64,000 nucleotides of DNA, from assembly GCF_001937665.1 (NCBI RefSeq), contig NZ_MSKL01000006.1, positions 124,001 to 188,000 on the forward strand, given 5' to 3'. This document shows positions 8,603 to 18,523 of the stretch, piece after piece (within the stretch, counting starts at the first letter, position 1; every line of letters begins with the position of its first letter). Under the pieces are notes generated by a model. That model saw only the letters and a program-made list of their open reading frames with translations. It did not search any database and was not told the DNA's origin. The translations under genes were made by a program, and so were the position numbers. This DNA is from Actinomyces oris (GTDB taxonomy: Bacteria > Actinomycetota > Actinomycetes > Actinomycetales > Actinomycetaceae).

Positions 8603-9325
8603 TCACTTCTCGACCTTCTGGGCGGCGGCGCCGCCGGCGGGGGCGAAGCCCGCGGCCTCGGCGTCCTCGGCGCTGGCGAACCAGACCTCGGCGACCGTGG
8701 CGTCATACCAGCGCGAGCCGGGAACGTGGTACTTCATGGAGTCCTCGTTGCCCTTGACCAGGTGATCGTCGTCGGGAGCGTCCGTGGCGCCCTCCTCGAG
8801 GCGAACCGCGCCGGCGTACTCGGCCTTGTCAGCCTTCTCCGCCTTGTCGGCCTTCTCCTCAGCCTTCTCGGTCGTGGCCTTCTCGGCCTTGTCCTCGTCG
8901 GCGACGGCCTTCTGGGCGGCCTTCTTGGCGGTGGCGACCGCGTCCTCCACGATCTCCTTGCGGGCAACCGGCTCCAGCACCAGGGAGATGACCGCCATGG
9001 GGGCGTTGTCACCCTTGCGGGGGGTCGTCTTGATGATGCGGGTGTATCCGCCCTCGCGGCCCTCGAACTTGGGGGCGAGCTCCTCGAAGAGGCGGTAGAC
9101 GGCGTACTTGTCCGTCACCTTCTTCAGCACGGTGCGGCGGGCGTGCAGGTCGCCGCGCTTGCCCTTGGTAATGAGCTTCTCGACGTAGGGACGCAGGCGA
9201 CGGGCGCGAGCCTCCGTGGTCTTGATCGACTCGTGGACGATGAGCTGCGTGGCCAGGTTGGCGAGCAGGTGACGCTCGTGCTGGGCGCTGCCGCCCAGAC
9301 GGGGACCCTTAGTGGGGCGAGGCAT
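8603..9325 (-). CDS. rplQ: 50S ribosomal protein L17 with long C-terminal extension
   Basis: Residues 1-125 are a normal L17: [49 protein letters not shown] and [10 protein letters not shown]. Most L17 proteins end near residue 120. This one continues to 240 with a Lys/Ala/Glu-rich segment (about 130-185) and then a compact block, [19 protein letters not shown] plus [11 protein letters not shown], that resembles an Ada-type metal-binding module without the cysteines. L17 sits by the exit tunnel in the large subunit. It is the last gene of the rpsM-rpsK-rpoA-rplQ group. The AGGAG site 6 bases before the ATG fixes the start. Confidence 0.97.
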   Translation of the reverse strand: MPRPTKGPRLGGSAQHERHLLANLATQLIVHESIKTTEARARRLRPYVEKLITKGKRGDLHARRTVLKKVTDKYAVYRLFEELAPKFEGREGGYTRIIKTTPRKGDNAPMAVISLVLEPVARKEIVEDAVATAKKAAQKAVADEDKAEKATTEKAEEKADKAEKADKAEYAGAVRLEEGATDAPDDDHLVKGNEDSMKYHVPGSRWYDATVAEVWFASAEDAEAAGFAPAGGAAAQKVEK

Positions 9326-9355
9326 GGTTGTCTCCTAGGTGAATAACGAGCCGGC

Positions 9356-10357
9356 TCAGGCCTGGGTCTCGTCGCTGAAAGTGGGGTTGGCGTAGTCGTC
9401 GTCCGAGACGTAGTCGACCGGGGAGCCCTTGAGGGAGAGTCCCAGCTCGGCCAGCTTGTCCTTGATCTCGGAGATGGACTTGGCGCCGAAGTTACGGATG
9501 TCGAGCAGGTCGGCCTCGCTGCGCGAGACGAGCTCACCGACGGTGTGGATGCCCTCGCGCTTGAGAGCGTTGGAGGAGCGGGCCTGCAGGTCGAGCTCGT
9601 CGATCATGAGGGCCAGGTCCTGCTGGAAGGCCTCGTCGATCGGCGAGGGGCCGACCTCGATGCCCTCGGCCTCGACGTTGAGCTCACGGGCCAGGCCGAA
9701 GAGCTCCACGAGCGTCTTACCGGCGGAGGCCAGGGCGTCACGCGGGGTGATGGAGGACTTGGTCTCAACGTCGACGATGAGACGGTCGAAGTCGGTGCGC
9801 TGCTCCACACGGGTGGCCTCGACGGAGTAAGAGACCTTCTTGACCGGCGAGTAGATCGAGTCCACCGGGATGCGGGAGATCTCCGCGTTGGGGTCCTTGT
9901 TCTGGTTGGCGGAGACGTAGCCGCGGCCGCGCTCGACCGTCAGCTCGATCTCCAGCTTGCCCTTCTCGTTGAGAGTGGCGATGACCAGCTCGGGGTTGTG
10001 GATCTCGACGCCGGCCGGCGGGGTGATGTCACCGGCGGTGACCTCGCTCGGACCGGACTTGCGCAGGTACATGACGACCGGCTCGTCATTCTCCGAGGAC
10101 AGGACGATCTCCTTGATGTTGAGGATGATCTGGGCGACATCCTCCTTGACCCCGGGGATCGTGCGGAACTCGTGGGGCACCCCGTCGATGCGGACGCTGG
10201 TCACGGCCGCCCCCGGGATGGAGGACAGCAGCGTGCGGCGCAGGGAGTTGCCGAGCGTGTAGCCGAAGCCGGGCTCGAGGGGCTCGAGCACGAAGCGCGA
10301 GCGGCGGTCCTCGACCAAGACCTCCTCGGTGAGCGTGGGTCGCTGTGCAATGAGCAC
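9356..10357 (-). CDS. rpoA: DNA-directed RNA polymerase subunit alpha
   Basis: The 333-residue alpha subunit has the assembly domain ([25 protein letters not shown]), the insertion subdomain and, from about residue 250, the C-terminal domain ([20 protein letters not shown] then [16 protein letters not shown]) that contacts UP elements and activators. The GTG start at 10357 has GAAAGG upstream. It lies between rpsK and rplQ, as in nearly all actinobacteria. The 156-base gap to rpsK shows only GC-rich inverted segments. Confidence 0.99.
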   Translation of the reverse strand: MLIAQRPTLTEEVLVEDRRSRFVLEPLEPGFGYTLGNSLRRTLLSSIPGAAVTSVRIDGVPHEFRTIPGVKEDVAQIILNIKEIVLSSENDEPVVMYLRKSGPSEVTAGDITPPAGVEIHNPELVIATLNEKGKLEIELTVERGRGYVSANQNKDPNAEISRIPVDSIYSPVKKVSYSVEATRVEQRTDFDRLIVDVETKSSITPRDALASAGKTLVELFGLARELNVEAEGIEVGPSPIDEAFQQDLALMIDELDLQARSSNALKREGIHTVGELVSRSEADLLDIRNFGAKSISEIKDKLAELGLSLKGSPVDYVSDDDYANPTFSDETQA

Positions 10358-10513
10358 GTGGTTTCCTTTCGTCGCGGCGCCCGCTATATGACGCCGTTCC
10401 TCATGGGTGGAGCCGCCGGCCCGACCGGGCCGGCCCTACTCCGCGTCCCGCCGTTGGGGCGGAACGTGGTGAGACGACGACGCAGCACCGGCTGCGCCGT
10501 CGTCCCGTGAAGC

Positions 10514-10915
10514 TCAGACGCGACGGCGCTTGGGCGGGCGGCAGCCGTTGAAGGCCTGGGGGGTGACGTCGGTGATCGAGCCGACCTCGAGGCCGGCGGC
10601 CTGGAGGGAGCGGATCGCGGTCTCGCGGCCGGAGCCGGGACCCTTGACGAAGACGTCAACCTTCTTCATGCCGTGCTCCTGGGCGCGCCGGGCGGCGGCC
10701 TCGGCGGCGAGCTGGGCGGCGTAGGGCGTCGACTTGCGCGAGCCCTTGAAGCCGACCTGGCCGGAGGAGCACCAGGCGATGACGGCGCCCTGCGGGTCCG
10801 TCAGCGAGACGATGGTGTTGTTGAAGGTGGACTTGATGTAGGCGTGACCGTGGGTAACGTTCTTGCGGTCCTTGCGGCGCGTCTTGCGCGCGGCGGCGCG
10901 GGTCTTGGGAGGCAT
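10514..10915 (-). CDS. rpsK: 30S ribosomal protein S11
   Basis: The 133-residue S11 has a basic N-terminal tail, the [17 protein letters not shown] core and the C-terminal [18 protein letters not shown] that contacts rRNA at the platform near the mRNA exit. A GAAGGAAG site precedes the ATG directly. It follows rpsM by 62 bases in the alpha operon. Confidence 0.99.
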   Translation of the reverse strand: MPPKTRAAARKTRRKDRKNVTHGHAYIKSTFNNTIVSLTDPQGAVIAWCSSGQVGFKGSRKSTPYAAQLAAEAAARRAQEHGMKKVDVFVKGPGSGRETAIRSLQAAGLEVGSITDVTPQAFNGCRPPKRRRV

Positions 10916-10977
10916 TCTTCCTTCTTCGTGATGAGGTCGTCACTGCGCTCTCCGCTGGGCGGGGCGCGAGCTGCTGC

Positions 10978-11352
10978 TTACTTGGCCTTCTTCTTACCGG
11001 CCACGGTGCGCTTGGGGCCCTTGCGGGTACGCGCGTTGGTCTTGGTGCGCTGACCGTGCACCGGCAGGTGGCGGCGGTGGCGCAGGCCCTGATAGCAGCC
11101 GATCTCGATCTTGCGGCGGATGTCCGCCTGGACCTCACGGCGCAGGTCACCCTCAACCTGGTAGTTGCCGTCGATGTGGGTGCGGAGCTTGACCAGCTCC
11201 TCCTCGGTGAGGTCCTTGACGCGGGTGTCGGGGTTGACGCCCGTCGCCTTCAGGGTCTCGTCCGCGCGGGTGCGTCCGATCCCGAAGATGTAGGTGAGTG
11301 CGATCTCGACTCGCTTCTCGCGAGGCAGGTCGACACCGGAAATGCGTGCCAC
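10978..11352 (-). CDS. rpsM: 30S ribosomal protein S13
   Basis: At 124 residues the product matches S13: [20 protein letters not shown], the helix-hairpin-helix [11 protein letters not shown] and the basic tail [18 protein letters not shown]13 lies in the head of the small subunit and touches tRNA and the 50S bridge. The frame is open to 11388, but the GTG at 11352 has an AGGAG site and gives the usual N terminus. Confidence 0.98.
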   Translation of the reverse strand: MARISGVDLPREKRVEIALTYIFGIGRTRADETLKATGVNPDTRVKDLTEEELVKLRTHIDGNYQVEGDLRREVQADIRRKIEIGCYQGLRHRRHLPVHGQRTKTNARTRKGPKRTVAGKKKAK

Positions 11353-11517
11353 GGTGTGGTTCTCCTGTGTGCTCCCGGAGGTCGTCACCCACCTCCCCCA
11401 CCTCGCATGGTGGCCCCGGCCTCCGAGAACCGGGGGTTGCGGACCCGCGGTGCGGGTGCGCTGGGATGGGTGCTGGAAAGGGCCGTCCAGGTCTCTGGGC
11501 GGCCCGGCGCCGGGGAC

Positions 11518-11631
11518 TCAGCCCTGACGCTGCTTGTGCCGCGGGTTCTCGCAGATGACCATGACGCGGCCGTGGCGACGAATCACCTTGCAGCTGTCAC
11601 AGATCTTCTTGACGCTCGGCTTGACCTTCAT
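11518..11631 (-). CDS. rpmJ: 50S ribosomal protein L36
   Basis: A 37-codon gene, found by reading the gap between infA and rpsM. It encodes [20 protein letters not shown] followed by [17 protein letters not shown], a standard L36. The zinc-binding set Cys11, Cys14, Cys27 and His32 is intact, so this is the zinc-dependent form. It lies 33 bases after infA in the order infA-rpmJ-rpsM. Confidence 0.97.
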   Translation of the reverse strand: MKVKPSVKKICDSCKVIRRHGRVMVICENPRHKQRQG

Positions 11632-11664
11632 GATGTTCCTCCGCCGGCTCTGGGAGCCGACATG

Positions 11665-11886
11665 TCACTTGTACCGGTAGACGATTCGGCCGCGGGACAG
11701 GTCGTAGGGGCTCAGCTCCACGACCACCCGGTCCTCGGGGAGGATGCGGATGTAGTGCTGCCGCATCTTTCCGGAGATGTGCGCGAGCACGACGTGCCCG
11801 TTGCTCAGCTCCACCCGGAACATCGCGTTCGGAAGGGCCTCGACGACCGATCCCTCGACCTCGATGACTCCGTCCTTCTTAGCCAT
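11665..11886 (-). CDS. infA: Translation initiation factor IF-1
   Basis: The 73-residue single OB-fold protein reads [20 protein letters not shown], then [20 protein letters not shown] and ends [10 protein letters not shown]-1 occupies the A site during initiation together with IF-2 and IF-3. It heads the infA-rpmJ-rpsM-rpsK-rpoA-rplQ unit and has a GAGGAAC site before the ATG. Confidence 0.99.
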   Translation of the reverse strand: MAKKDGVIEVEGSVVEALPNAMFRVELSNGHVVLAHISGKMRQHYIRILPEDRVVVELSPYDLSRGRIVYRYK

Positions 11887-12261
11887 GTTCCTCCATCGGT
11901 GCTTTCTCGCTCGAGTTCACCCCGACGACGTCGCCGCCGGGCAGCCGCGGTCGCCGTTGCAGAGGCCCTACCACAGGCAATCCCCTGTGACCAGGGTCTT
12001 GAATGCGACATGAGGGCATGCGTCATCGACGGACGCGCGTCCAGCGGATAACTTTACGGCAGACGGCCTGGGCTCCACCATGCCAGATGGCGCGATCACG
12101 CGGTGTTTCCTGACACACCGCAGGCACGTGTGTCGTCGAGGACGCGCCCACGCCCTTGACGGCGCACGCCCCGGTCACAGTCCGTGAGGCCTGAGGTGTG
12201 TCCTCGACCTCTGGGCGCCCTGAACCCGACGGGCCCTCGCAACCGCTCCCGGCTCAGCGTC
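11887..12261. other. Intergenic region between map and infA
   Basis: There is no gene in these 375 bases. On the minus strand a small hairpin (12101-12120, 6-bp arms around GTCAGGAA) could end the secY-adk-map transcript. A TAAAGT hexamer near 12049-12054 could serve the infA operon, but a good -35 is missing. Both are weak calls. Confidence 0.35.
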
Positions 12262-13143
12262 TCAGCCCAGTGCCTTGGGCTCGATGCCGTACGGGGCCAG
12301 GCCCTCGGCTCCGCCGTCGGGCGCGGTGAGGACCCACACGCCGCCGGGGACGATGGCCACGGTGTGCTCCCACTGGGCGGCGTGGGAGCCGTCCTGGGTG
12401 ACGACTGTCCAGCCGTCGTCGAGCTCGCGTGTGGCCGGGCTGCCAGCGGTGAGCATGGGCTCGATGGCCAGCACCATGCCGGGGCGCAGGCGGGGACCGC
12501 GCCGCTTGACGGAGTAGTTGAGGACGTCGGGGGCCATGTGCATGCTCGTGCCGATGCCGTGGCCTACGTACTCCTGGAGGATGCCCAGTTCGTGGCCCTC
12601 CCGCGCGGCCACGTCCGCGACAACGGCCTCGACGGCGTCGCCGATCGCGTTGAGGCGCAGCTCGCGTCCGCTCCCCTCCCCCGCTGCGGCGCGGGCGACG
12701 GCGGCGATGGCCTCCCACAGGGCCCGCCGGGTGGTGGTGTCCACGAGCCGGTCGGTCTCACTCAGGTACGTCCCGCCGACGACGGCGGTGAAGGCGGCGT
12801 CGCCGTGCCACTGGGTGCCGTTGTCGTCGATGATGTAGGCGCCGCAGTCGAAGGTGACCAGGTCCCCGTCCTTCAGGACCCGCTCGCCGGGGATGCCGTG
12901 GACGACCTCATCGTTGACCGAGATGCACACGGTGGCCGGGTAGTCGTAGTAGCCCAGGAAGTTCGAGCGGGCACCGGCGGCCTCGATGACGCCGGCCGAG
13001 ACGGCGTCGAGCTCGGCGGTGGTGATCCCAGCGCGCACCGCCTTGCGCAGGGCCGCGTGGATGTCGGCGACGACGAGCCCGGCCCGGCGCATGAGACGGA
13101 CCTGCTCAGGCGTCTTGATCTGGATCTGTTCGCGTGAGAGCAC
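12262..13143 (-). CDS. map: Type I methionine aminopeptidase
   Basis: This 293-residue enzyme removes the N-terminal methionine from new proteins. The five metal ligands are visible: Asp99 (VTFDCGA), Asp115 (QWHGDAAFT), His195 (YVGHGIGTSMH), Glu228 (LAIEPML) and Glu259 (WEHTVAI); His82 is the substrate-binding histidine. The two Asp ligands are 16 residues apart instead of the common 11, because of a short insertion (about 105-110). GTG at 13143 follows an AGGAGG site; a longer frame upstream is not real. It lies 136 bases after adk, in the secY-adk-map order. Confidence 0.96.
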   Translation of the reverse strand: MLSREQIQIKTPEQVRLMRRAGLVVADIHAALRKAVRAGITTAELDAVSAGVIEAAGARSNFLGYYDYPATVCISVNDEVVHGIPGERVLKDGDLVTFDCGAYIIDDNGTQWHGDAAFTAVVGGTYLSETDRLVDTTTRRALWEAIAAVARAAAGEGSGRELRLNAIGDAVEAVVADVAAREGHELGILQEYVGHGIGTSMHMAPDVLNYSVKRRGPRLRPGMVLAIEPMLTAGSPATRELDDGWTVVTQDGSHAAQWEHTVAIVPGGVWVLTAPDGGAEGLAPYGIEPKALG

Positions 13144-13279
13144 GGGTGCCTCCTGTGGTCGTGTGGAGCGGGGTGGGCCTGGGCGTTCCGACGAGCGCCC
13201 CGTCAGGTACGGGGACGGGCCGGAGCATGCGCAGGCGGGTCGTCCGCGTGAGCAGACGACCCGCCGGTGTGGTTGGGCT

Positions 13280-13867
13280 TCAGGAGCCTGTGATGCCGCG
13301 GGAGGCGAGGGCTTCCATGATGCGGCCGGTGACGACGTCGATCTCGCCCATGCCGTCGACCTGGACGAGCAGGTCGCGCTCGGCGTAGAGGTCGGCCAGC
13401 GGGGCCGTGGACTCGGCGTAGACCTCGAGGCGGCGGCGGATGACGGGCTCGGTGTCGTCAGCGCGCCCCTGCTCGCCGGCCCGCTTGAGCAGGCGGGCGA
13501 TGACGGCCTCGGCGTCGGCGGTGATCTCGACAACGACGTCGAGTGCCAGGCCCGAGTCCTTCAGCATGGAGTCGAGCTCGCCGACCTGCGCGGTGGTGCG
13601 CGGGTAGCCGTCCAGGAGGAATCCGGCCTCGCAGTCGGCCTGGGCGATGCGGTCGGCGACCATGGCGTTGGTGATGGAGTCGGGCACGTACTCGCCCTTG
13701 TCCATGTAGGCCTTGGCCTGGGTGCCGAGCTCGGTGGCGCCGGCGACGTTGGCTCGGAAGATGTCTCCGGTGGAGATGGCCGGGATGCCCAGGCGCTCGG
13801 CGATCCGGGCGGCCTGGGTGCCCTTGCCCGCTCCAGGGGGACCGAGAAGAACCATGCGTGCGCTCAT
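13280..13867 (-). CDS. adk: Adenylate kinase
   Basis: The 195-residue kinase interconverts ATP + AMP and 2 ADP. It shows the P-loop GPPGAGKGT (9-17), the AMP-binding STGDIFR, the FLLDGYPRT signature and a short LID region without zinc cysteines, as in actinobacteria. The ATG overlaps the secY stop codon (ATGA), so translation is coupled to secY. Confidence 0.98.
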   Translation of the reverse strand: MSARMVLLGPPGAGKGTQAARIAERLGIPAISTGDIFRANVAGATELGTQAKAYMDKGEYVPDSITNAMVADRIAQADCEAGFLLDGYPRTTAQVGELDSMLKDSGLALDVVVEITADAEAVIARLLKRAGEQGRADDTEPVIRRRLEVYAESTAPLADLYAERDLLVQVDGMGEIDVVTGRIMEALASRGITGS

Positions 13868-15156
13868 GACAAGAACCCTTCGTAGTGACGCTGCTGCAGC
13901 TGGGAGTTGACTTCCTTGACGGTCTGGAGGCCCACGCCCACCATGATGAGGATAGTGGTTCCACCGAAGGGCAGGTGCTGAGCCAGGTCCAGCCAGATGA
14001 CCGCGAGCGTCGGGATGAGGGCGAGGACCACCAGGTAGATGGAGCCCGCCGTCGTGATGCGGTTGATGACGTAGGACAGGTAGCGCACGGTGGGCTCGCC
14101 GGCGCGGATGCCGGGGATGAAGCCGCCGTAGCGCTTCATGTTGTCCGCGATCTCCTCGGCGTCGAAGGTGATGGCCGTGTAGAAGAAGGCGAAGAACAGG
14201 ATGAGGACGCCGTAGGCGGTCAGGTAGATCGGGTGCGTCTGGTGCAGGTGCGTCATGATCCACTGCACCCACTTGCTCGTTTGATTGCCGAAGCCGGCGA
14301 CGAGCTGGGGCATGGCCAGGATCGATGAGGCGAAGATGACCGGGATGACGCCGGCGGTGTTGATCTTGACCGGGATGTAGGTGGTGGATCCGCCGTACTG
14401 GCGGCGCCCGATCATCCGCTTGGCGTACTGCACGGGGATGCGCCGCTGGGCCTGCTCGATGTAGACGACCGCCAGGGTGGCCAGGAGGACGACGGCCACG
14501 ATGATGGCGAAGTTGGCCGCCCCGTTGTTGCCTCCGGCGATGGAGAACATGTTGGAGGGGAACTGGGCCACGATGGAGGTGAAGATGAGCAGCGACATGC
14601 CGTTGCCGATGCCGCGCTCGGTGATGAGCTCGCCCAGCCACATGATGAGGCCGGTGCCGGCGGTCATGGTGATGATGATGAGCAGCAGGTTGATGACTGA
14701 GCCGTCGGGCAGGACCGGCTTGTTGCAGGTCGGGAAGAGCGCGCCGCTCCTGGCGGTGGCCACGATGGTGCTGGACTGGAGCAGGCCCAGGCCGATGGTG
14801 AGGTAGCGGGTGTACTCGGTGAGCTTGGCAGTGCCCGCCTGCCCCTCCTTGTGGAGCTCCTCGAAGCGGGGGATGACGACCTTCAGGAGCTGGATGATGA
14901 TGGAGGCGGTGATGTAGGGCATGATGCCCAGCGCGAAGACGCTCAGCTGAAGCAGCGCACCACCGGAGAAGACGTTGACAAGGCTGAGAAGATTCTGATC
15001 CTCAGCAGCAGCGATGCATTGCTTGGCGTTGGCCAGGTTGACGCCTGGGGCCGGCAGGATCGACCCGAGCCGGAACAGGGCCATGATGCCGAGGGTGAAG
15101 AGCAGCTTCGCCCTGAGGTCTGGCGTTCTGAACGCCTGGGTGAACGCGCTGAGCAC
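13864..15156 (-). CDS. secY: Preprotein translocase subunit SecY
   Basis: The 430-residue product is the ten-span channel protein of the Sec translocon. Visible family segments are FTLGIMALFRLGSILPAPGV, SVFALGIMPYITASIIIQLL, the plug and loop region ending KLTEYTRYLT, and IPGIRAGEPT. GTG at 15156 has an AGGAG site 5 bases upstream. secY is cut off from rplO by 353 bases containing a strong terminator, so secY-adk-map must have its own promoter in 15157-15396. Confidence 0.98.
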   Translation of the reverse strand: MLSAFTQAFRTPDLRAKLLFTLGIMALFRLGSILPAPGVNLANAKQCIAAAEDQNLLSLVNVFSGGALLQLSVFALGIMPYITASIIIQLLKVVIPRFEELHKEGQAGTAKLTEYTRYLTIGLGLLQSSTIVATARSGALFPTCNKPVLPDGSVINLLLIIITMTAGTGLIMWLGELITERGIGNGMSLLIFTSIVAQFPSNMFSIAGGNNGAANFAIIVAVVLLATLAVVYIEQAQRRIPVQYAKRMIGRRQYGGSTTYIPVKINTAGVIPVIFASSILAMPQLVAGFGNQTSKWVQWIMTHLHQTHPIYLTAYGVLILFFAFFYTAITFDAEEIADNMKRYGGFIPGIRAGEPTVRYLSYVINRITTAGSIYLVVLALIPTLAVIWLDLAQHLPFGGTTILIMVGVGLQTVKEVNSQLQQRHYEGFLS

Positions 15157-15396
15157 TCGAACTCCTGTGGACTCGGGGGTGGGTTCGGCCTTGCGGGCAG
15201 CAAGGCGGAGCGCAGGGGAACTGCGCCCGGCCCAGACTACCCCGCCCAGCTCGCCACCTGGGCGCCGAGACGGGGTTGCAACGTCGATGAGGTGCGGGTT
15301 TTCTCACGTCTCGTCCCGGTGAGGTAGTGCGGGGTGATCCAAGGCACCTCACCGTCGGTGCGCAGTGGTCGTTTCGGTGTTCGACGTCGGGGCACG
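15157..15396. other. Region upstream of secY
   Basis: This 240-base stretch between the terminator and secY has no gene. A TAGTCT hexamer near 15236 on the minus strand is a possible -10 for secY; no matching -35 stands out. Confidence 0.3.
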
Positions 15397-15440
15397 ACAG
15401 ACCCCGGCGGCCCAGGTTTCCCTGGACCGCCGGGGTCTGT
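15397..15440 (-). terminator. Terminator between rplO and secY
   Basis: A long hairpin of about 20 base pairs (15397-15416 with 15421-15440, one internal C-A mismatch) with a 4-base loop lies 70 bases after rplO. It should end the spc transcript ahead of secY. Confidence 0.8.
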
Positions 15441-15509
15441 GTTCTCGCGATTCGTCAGGGCCGCCCCGTCAGGGAGTCACTCCCCTGCCGGACACGGCCT
15501 GACCGGCGT

Positions 15510-15986
15510 TCAGCGCGTGGCGATGGTGCCGCCGGCGGCCTCGATCTTCTCCTTGGCGGAGCCGGACCAGGCGTCGACCGTGAGCGTCAGGGCCACGGTG
15601 ACGTCGCCGCCGCCGAGAACCTTGACGAGCTGGTTCTTGCGAACCGCACCCTTGGCGACGAGGTCCTCCACGGTCACCGTGCCGCCCTCGGGGAACAGCT
15701 CGGCGATGCGGCCGACGTTCACGGGCTGGAACTCGACCCGGTTGGGGTTGCGGAAGCCGCGCAGCTTGGGCAGACGCATGTGCAGCGGCATCTGGCCACC
15801 CTCGAAACCAGGACGGACCTGGTAACGAGCCTTGGTGCCCTTGGTACCGCGACCGGCGGTCTTACCCTTGGACGCCTCACCACGACCCACGCGGGTCTTG
15901 GCCTTCTTGGCGCCGGGGGCGGGACGCAGGTGGTGCAGCTTGACGACGCGCACCTTCTCCTCCTGCGTGTTCTCGGTGTCAGCCAT
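15510..15986 (-). CDS. rplO: 50S ribosomal protein L15
   Basis: The 158-residue L15 shows the glycine-rich [39 protein letters not shown], then [20 protein letters not shown]. It is a late assembly protein of the large subunit. The ATG at 15986 follows GAGGAGG; the open frame before it is the rpmD overlap. It is the last gene before the terminator at 15397-15440. Confidence 0.98.
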   Translation of the reverse strand: MADTENTQEEKVRVVKLHHLRPAPGAKKAKTRVGRGEASKGKTAGRGTKGTKARYQVRPGFEGGQMPLHMRLPKLRGFRNPNRVEFQPVNVGRIAELFPEGGTVTVEDLVAKGAVRKNQLVKVLGGGDVTVALTLTVDAWSGSAKEKIEAAGGTIATR

Positions 15987-15987
15987 C

Positions 15988-16194
15988 TCAGACCTCCTCA
16001 ACGGTGACCAGGTGGTGCACCGTGGCAATCAGGCCGCGCACGCTGGGGCTGTCCTCACGCACGACGGACTGGCGGATCTTGCGCAGACCCAGGGTCTTGA
16101 GGGACTCGCGCTGGCGGTGGGTACCCCCGATGCCAGAGCGGACCTGAGTGACCTTGAGCTGCTTGGTCATCTGCTTCGATGCGGACTCAGCCAT
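15988..16194 (-). CDS. rpmD: 50S ribosomal protein L30
   Basis: A 68-residue L30 with the core [32 protein letters not shown] and the C-terminal [15 protein letters not shown]. The ATG at 16194 shares its A with the rpsE stop (TGATG) and has GAAGGAG 9 bases upstream. A GTG directly before it is the alternative. Confidence 0.97.
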   Translation of the reverse strand: MAESASKQMTKQLKVTQVRSGIGGTHRQRESLKTLGLRKIRQSVVREDSPSVRGLIATVHHLVTVEEV

Positions 16195-16901
16195 CACGCA
16201 CCCACTCCTTCAGCGGCCTTCTCGGCCTCCTGCTTCTCGGCCTGAGCGCGCTTGTCGGCCTCACCCTCGGCGCGGGCCCGCAGCATGGACTGCGGGGCGA
16301 CGTCCTCCAGGGGCAGGCCACGGCGGGCCGCGACGGCCTCGGGCTGCTCAAGCTGCTTGAGGGCGTCCACCGTGGCGTGCACGATGTTGATCGCGTTGGA
16401 GGAGCCCAGCGACTTGGACAGGATGTCGTGGACGCCGGCGCAGTCCAGCACGGCGCGCACCGGGCCACCGGCGATAACACCGGTACCGGGGGACGCCGGG
16501 CGCAGGAGAACGACTCCGGCGGAGTCCTCACCCTGGACCAGGTGCGGGATGGTGCGGCGGATCATCGGGACGTGGAAGAAGTTCTTCTTCGCGATCTCGA
16601 CGGCCTTGGCGATGGCGGCGGGAACTTCCTTCGCCTTGCCGTAGCCCACGCCGACGGTGCCCTCGCCGTCACCGACGACCACGAGAGCCGTGAAGGTGAA
16701 GCGGCGGCCGCCCTTGACGACCTTGGACACGCGGTTGATGGTGACGACGCGCTCGATGTACTTGTCGTCGTTGCCGCGACCACGGTCGCGGCGGTCGTTG
16801 TTGCGGTCGCGGCGGCCGCGGCCCTCGCCCCGGCGCTCGTCGTTCTCGCGCTGGGCCGAGCCGTCGGACGACGCGGACCTGTCTCGCTGCGGTGCAGCCA
16901 T
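16194..16901 (-). CDS. rpsE: 30S ribosomal protein S5
   Basis: The 235-residue S5 has the double-stranded RNA-binding fold ([55 protein letters not shown]) and the C-terminal [17 protein letters not shown]. It works in translational accuracy and mRNA unwinding at the entry channel. A charged Arg/Asp-rich N-terminal tail (about 1-45) and an acidic-basic C-terminal tail are typical of actinobacteria. Confidence 0.98.
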   Translation of the reverse strand: MAAPQRDRSASSDGSAQRENDERRGEGRGRRDRNNDRRDRGRGNDDKYIERVVTINRVSKVVKGGRRFTFTALVVVGDGEGTVGVGYGKAKEVPAAIAKAVEIAKKNFFHVPMIRRTIPHLVQGEDSAGVVLLRPASPGTGVIAGGPVRAVLDCAGVHDILSKSLGSSNAINIVHATVDALKQLEQPEAVAARRGLPLEDVAPQSMLRARAEGEADKRAQAEKQEAEKAAEGVGA

Positions 16902-16935
16902 CAGATGTTCCTCTGCTTTCTCGTCGTCTTAGTGC

Positions 16936-17316
16936 TCACAGCTTCAGGCCGCCCTCGCGGGCGCCCTCGGCGACGGCCGCGACACGGCCGTGGTACTTGT
17001 TGCCGCCGCGGTCGAACACGACTGCCTCGATGCCCAGCGCCTTGGCACGCTCGGCGATGAGCTCGCCGACCTTGTGGGCGGCGCCCACCTTGTGGCCCTC
17101 GACGCCCTTGGCGGCCTCCTCCAGGGTGGAGGCGGCGCACAGGGTGTGACCGATGGTGTCGTCCACGACCTGAGCCACCATGTGGCGGTTGGAGCGGGTG
17201 ACCACCAGGCGGGGACGCTCGGGCGTGCCGGAAATGTGCTTGCGCACGCGCTGGTGACGGATCTTGCGGGCGATGGCGCGGGGGTTGCCCTTGCCCCTCT
17301 TGATCGAGTAAGCCAT
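16936..17316 (-). CDS. rplR: 50S ribosomal protein L18
   Basis: The 126-residue L18 binds 5S rRNA. Visible segments are the basic N terminus, [36 protein letters not shown] and [15 protein letters not shown]. The ATG at 17316 is used; the GTG at 17322, which overlaps the rplF stop, is better spaced from the GGAAAGG site and may be the true start. Confidence 0.97.
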   Translation of the reverse strand: MAYSIKRGKGNPRAIARKIRHQRVRKHISGTPERPRLVVTRSNRHMVAQVVDDTIGHTLCAASTLEEAAKGVEGHKVGAAHKVGELIAERAKALGIEAVVFDRGGNKYHGRVAAVAEGAREGGLKL

Positions 17317-17318
17317 GG

Positions 17319-17858
17319 TCACTTACCAGCCTTTCCGACCTTGCGGCGCACGTTCTCGCCGGCGTAGCGCACGCCCTTGCCCTTGTAGGGCTCCGGCGGA
17401 CGGATCTTGCGGATGTTCGCCGCGACCTCGCCGACCTGCTCCTTGGAGATACCGGAGACGGTGATCTTCAGGTTGCCGTCGACCGTGAAGGTGATGCCCT
17501 CGGGGGGCTCGACGGTCACGGTGTGGGAGAAGCCGAGGGAGAGCTCGATGCCCTGACCCTTGGCGGCGACGCGGTAACCGGTGCCGACGATCTCGAGCTG
17601 CTTACTGTAGCCCTCGGTGACGCCGATCACCATGTTGTTGATGAGGGTGCGCGACAGTCCGTGCAGCGAGCGCGAGCGGCGCTCGTCGTCGGGGCGCGTG
17701 ACCAGGATGGAGCCGTCCTCCTGGCGGGTGACGCTCAGGGGCTCGCTGATCGTGCGGGACAGGGTGCCCTTGGGGCCCTTGACCGTCACGTCCTGGCCGT
17801 CGATAGTGACGTCCACTCCGGCAGGGACCGGAACGGGGAGCCGTCCAATACGAGACAT
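17319..17858 (-). CDS. rplF: 50S ribosomal protein L6
   Basis: A 179-residue L6 with the two repeated domains: [20 protein letters not shown] opens the first, and the second ends with [20 protein letters not shown]. It lies near the factor-binding site of the large subunit. Its stop overlaps or abuts the rplR start. Confidence 0.99.
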   Translation of the reverse strand: MSRIGRLPVPVPAGVDVTIDGQDVTVKGPKGTLSRTISEPLSVTRQEDGSILVTRPDDERRSRSLHGLSRTLINNMVIGVTEGYSKQLEIVGTGYRVAAKGQGIELSLGFSHTVTVEPPEGITFTVDGNLKITVSGISKEQVGEVAANIRKIRPPEPYKGKGVRYAGENVRRKVGKAGK

Positions 17859-17879
17859 GGTTTTCCTCCGTTCCTTCTC

Positions 17880-18278
17880 TTACCAGACGTAGGCGAGGAC
17901 TTCGCCGCCCACGCCACGCGACTCGGCCTGCTTGTCGGTCAGGAGGCCGGAGGAGGTGGACAGGATCGCCACTCCCAGGCCGCCGAGGACCTTGGGCAGG
18001 TTGGTGGACTTGGCGTAGACGCGCAGGCCGGGCTTGGAGATCCGGCGCAGGCCCTGGATGGCCCGCTGACGGTTGGCTCCGTACTTGAGGCTCAGCGTGA
18101 GCGTCTTGCCGACCTCGGCGTCCGTGACCTCGTAGCCGGCGATGTAGCCCTCGGACTTGAGCATCTCAGCGATGTTCACCTTGAGCTTGCTCGACGGCAT
18201 CGACACGGTGTCGTGGTAGGCGCTGTTTGCGTTGCGCAGACGGGTCAGCATGTCTGCGATGGGGTCTGTCATTGTCAT
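17880..18278 (-). CDS. rpsH: 30S ribosomal protein S8
   Basis: This 132-residue S8 binds helix 21 of 16S rRNA and in other bacteria also represses the spc operon. It shows [40 protein letters not shown] and the C-terminal [21 protein letters not shown]-type ending. Confidence 0.99.
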   Translation of the reverse strand: MTMTDPIADMLTRLRNANSAYHDTVSMPSSKLKVNIAEMLKSEGYIAGYEVTDAEVGKTLTLSLKYGANRQRAIQGLRRISKPGLRVYAKSTNLPKVLGGLGVAILSTSSGLLTDKQAESRGVGGEVLAYVW

Positions 18279-18336
18279 GAGTGGGCCTTGGCCCTTCCTC
18301 GTCGTGGTTTCCTCAGCGGACCTGCGACGTAAGTTC

Positions 18337-18522
18337 TTACCAGCTGGACTTGCTCACGCCCGGGAGCTCGCCGCGAAGGGCCATCTCACGCAGGCAGATA
18401 CGGCACAGGCCGAACTTGCGGTAGACCGAGTGCGGGCGGCCGCAGCGCTGGCAGCGCGTGTAGGCACGGACACCGAACTTGGGCTTGCGGTTCGCCTTCT
18501 CAATCAGTGCGGTCTTCGCCAT
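18337..18522 (-). CDS. rpsN: 30S ribosomal protein S14, type Z
   Basis: A short 61-residue S14 with the zinc ribbon Cys24-X2-Cys27 and Cys40-X2-Cys43 ([20 protein letters not shown]). This is the zinc-dependent form common in actinobacterial spc operons. It lies between rplE and rpsH. Confidence 0.99.
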   Translation of the reverse strand: MAKTALIEKANRKPKFGVRAYTRCQRCGRPHSVYRKFGLCRICLREMALRGELPGVSKSSW

Positions 18523-18523
18523 C

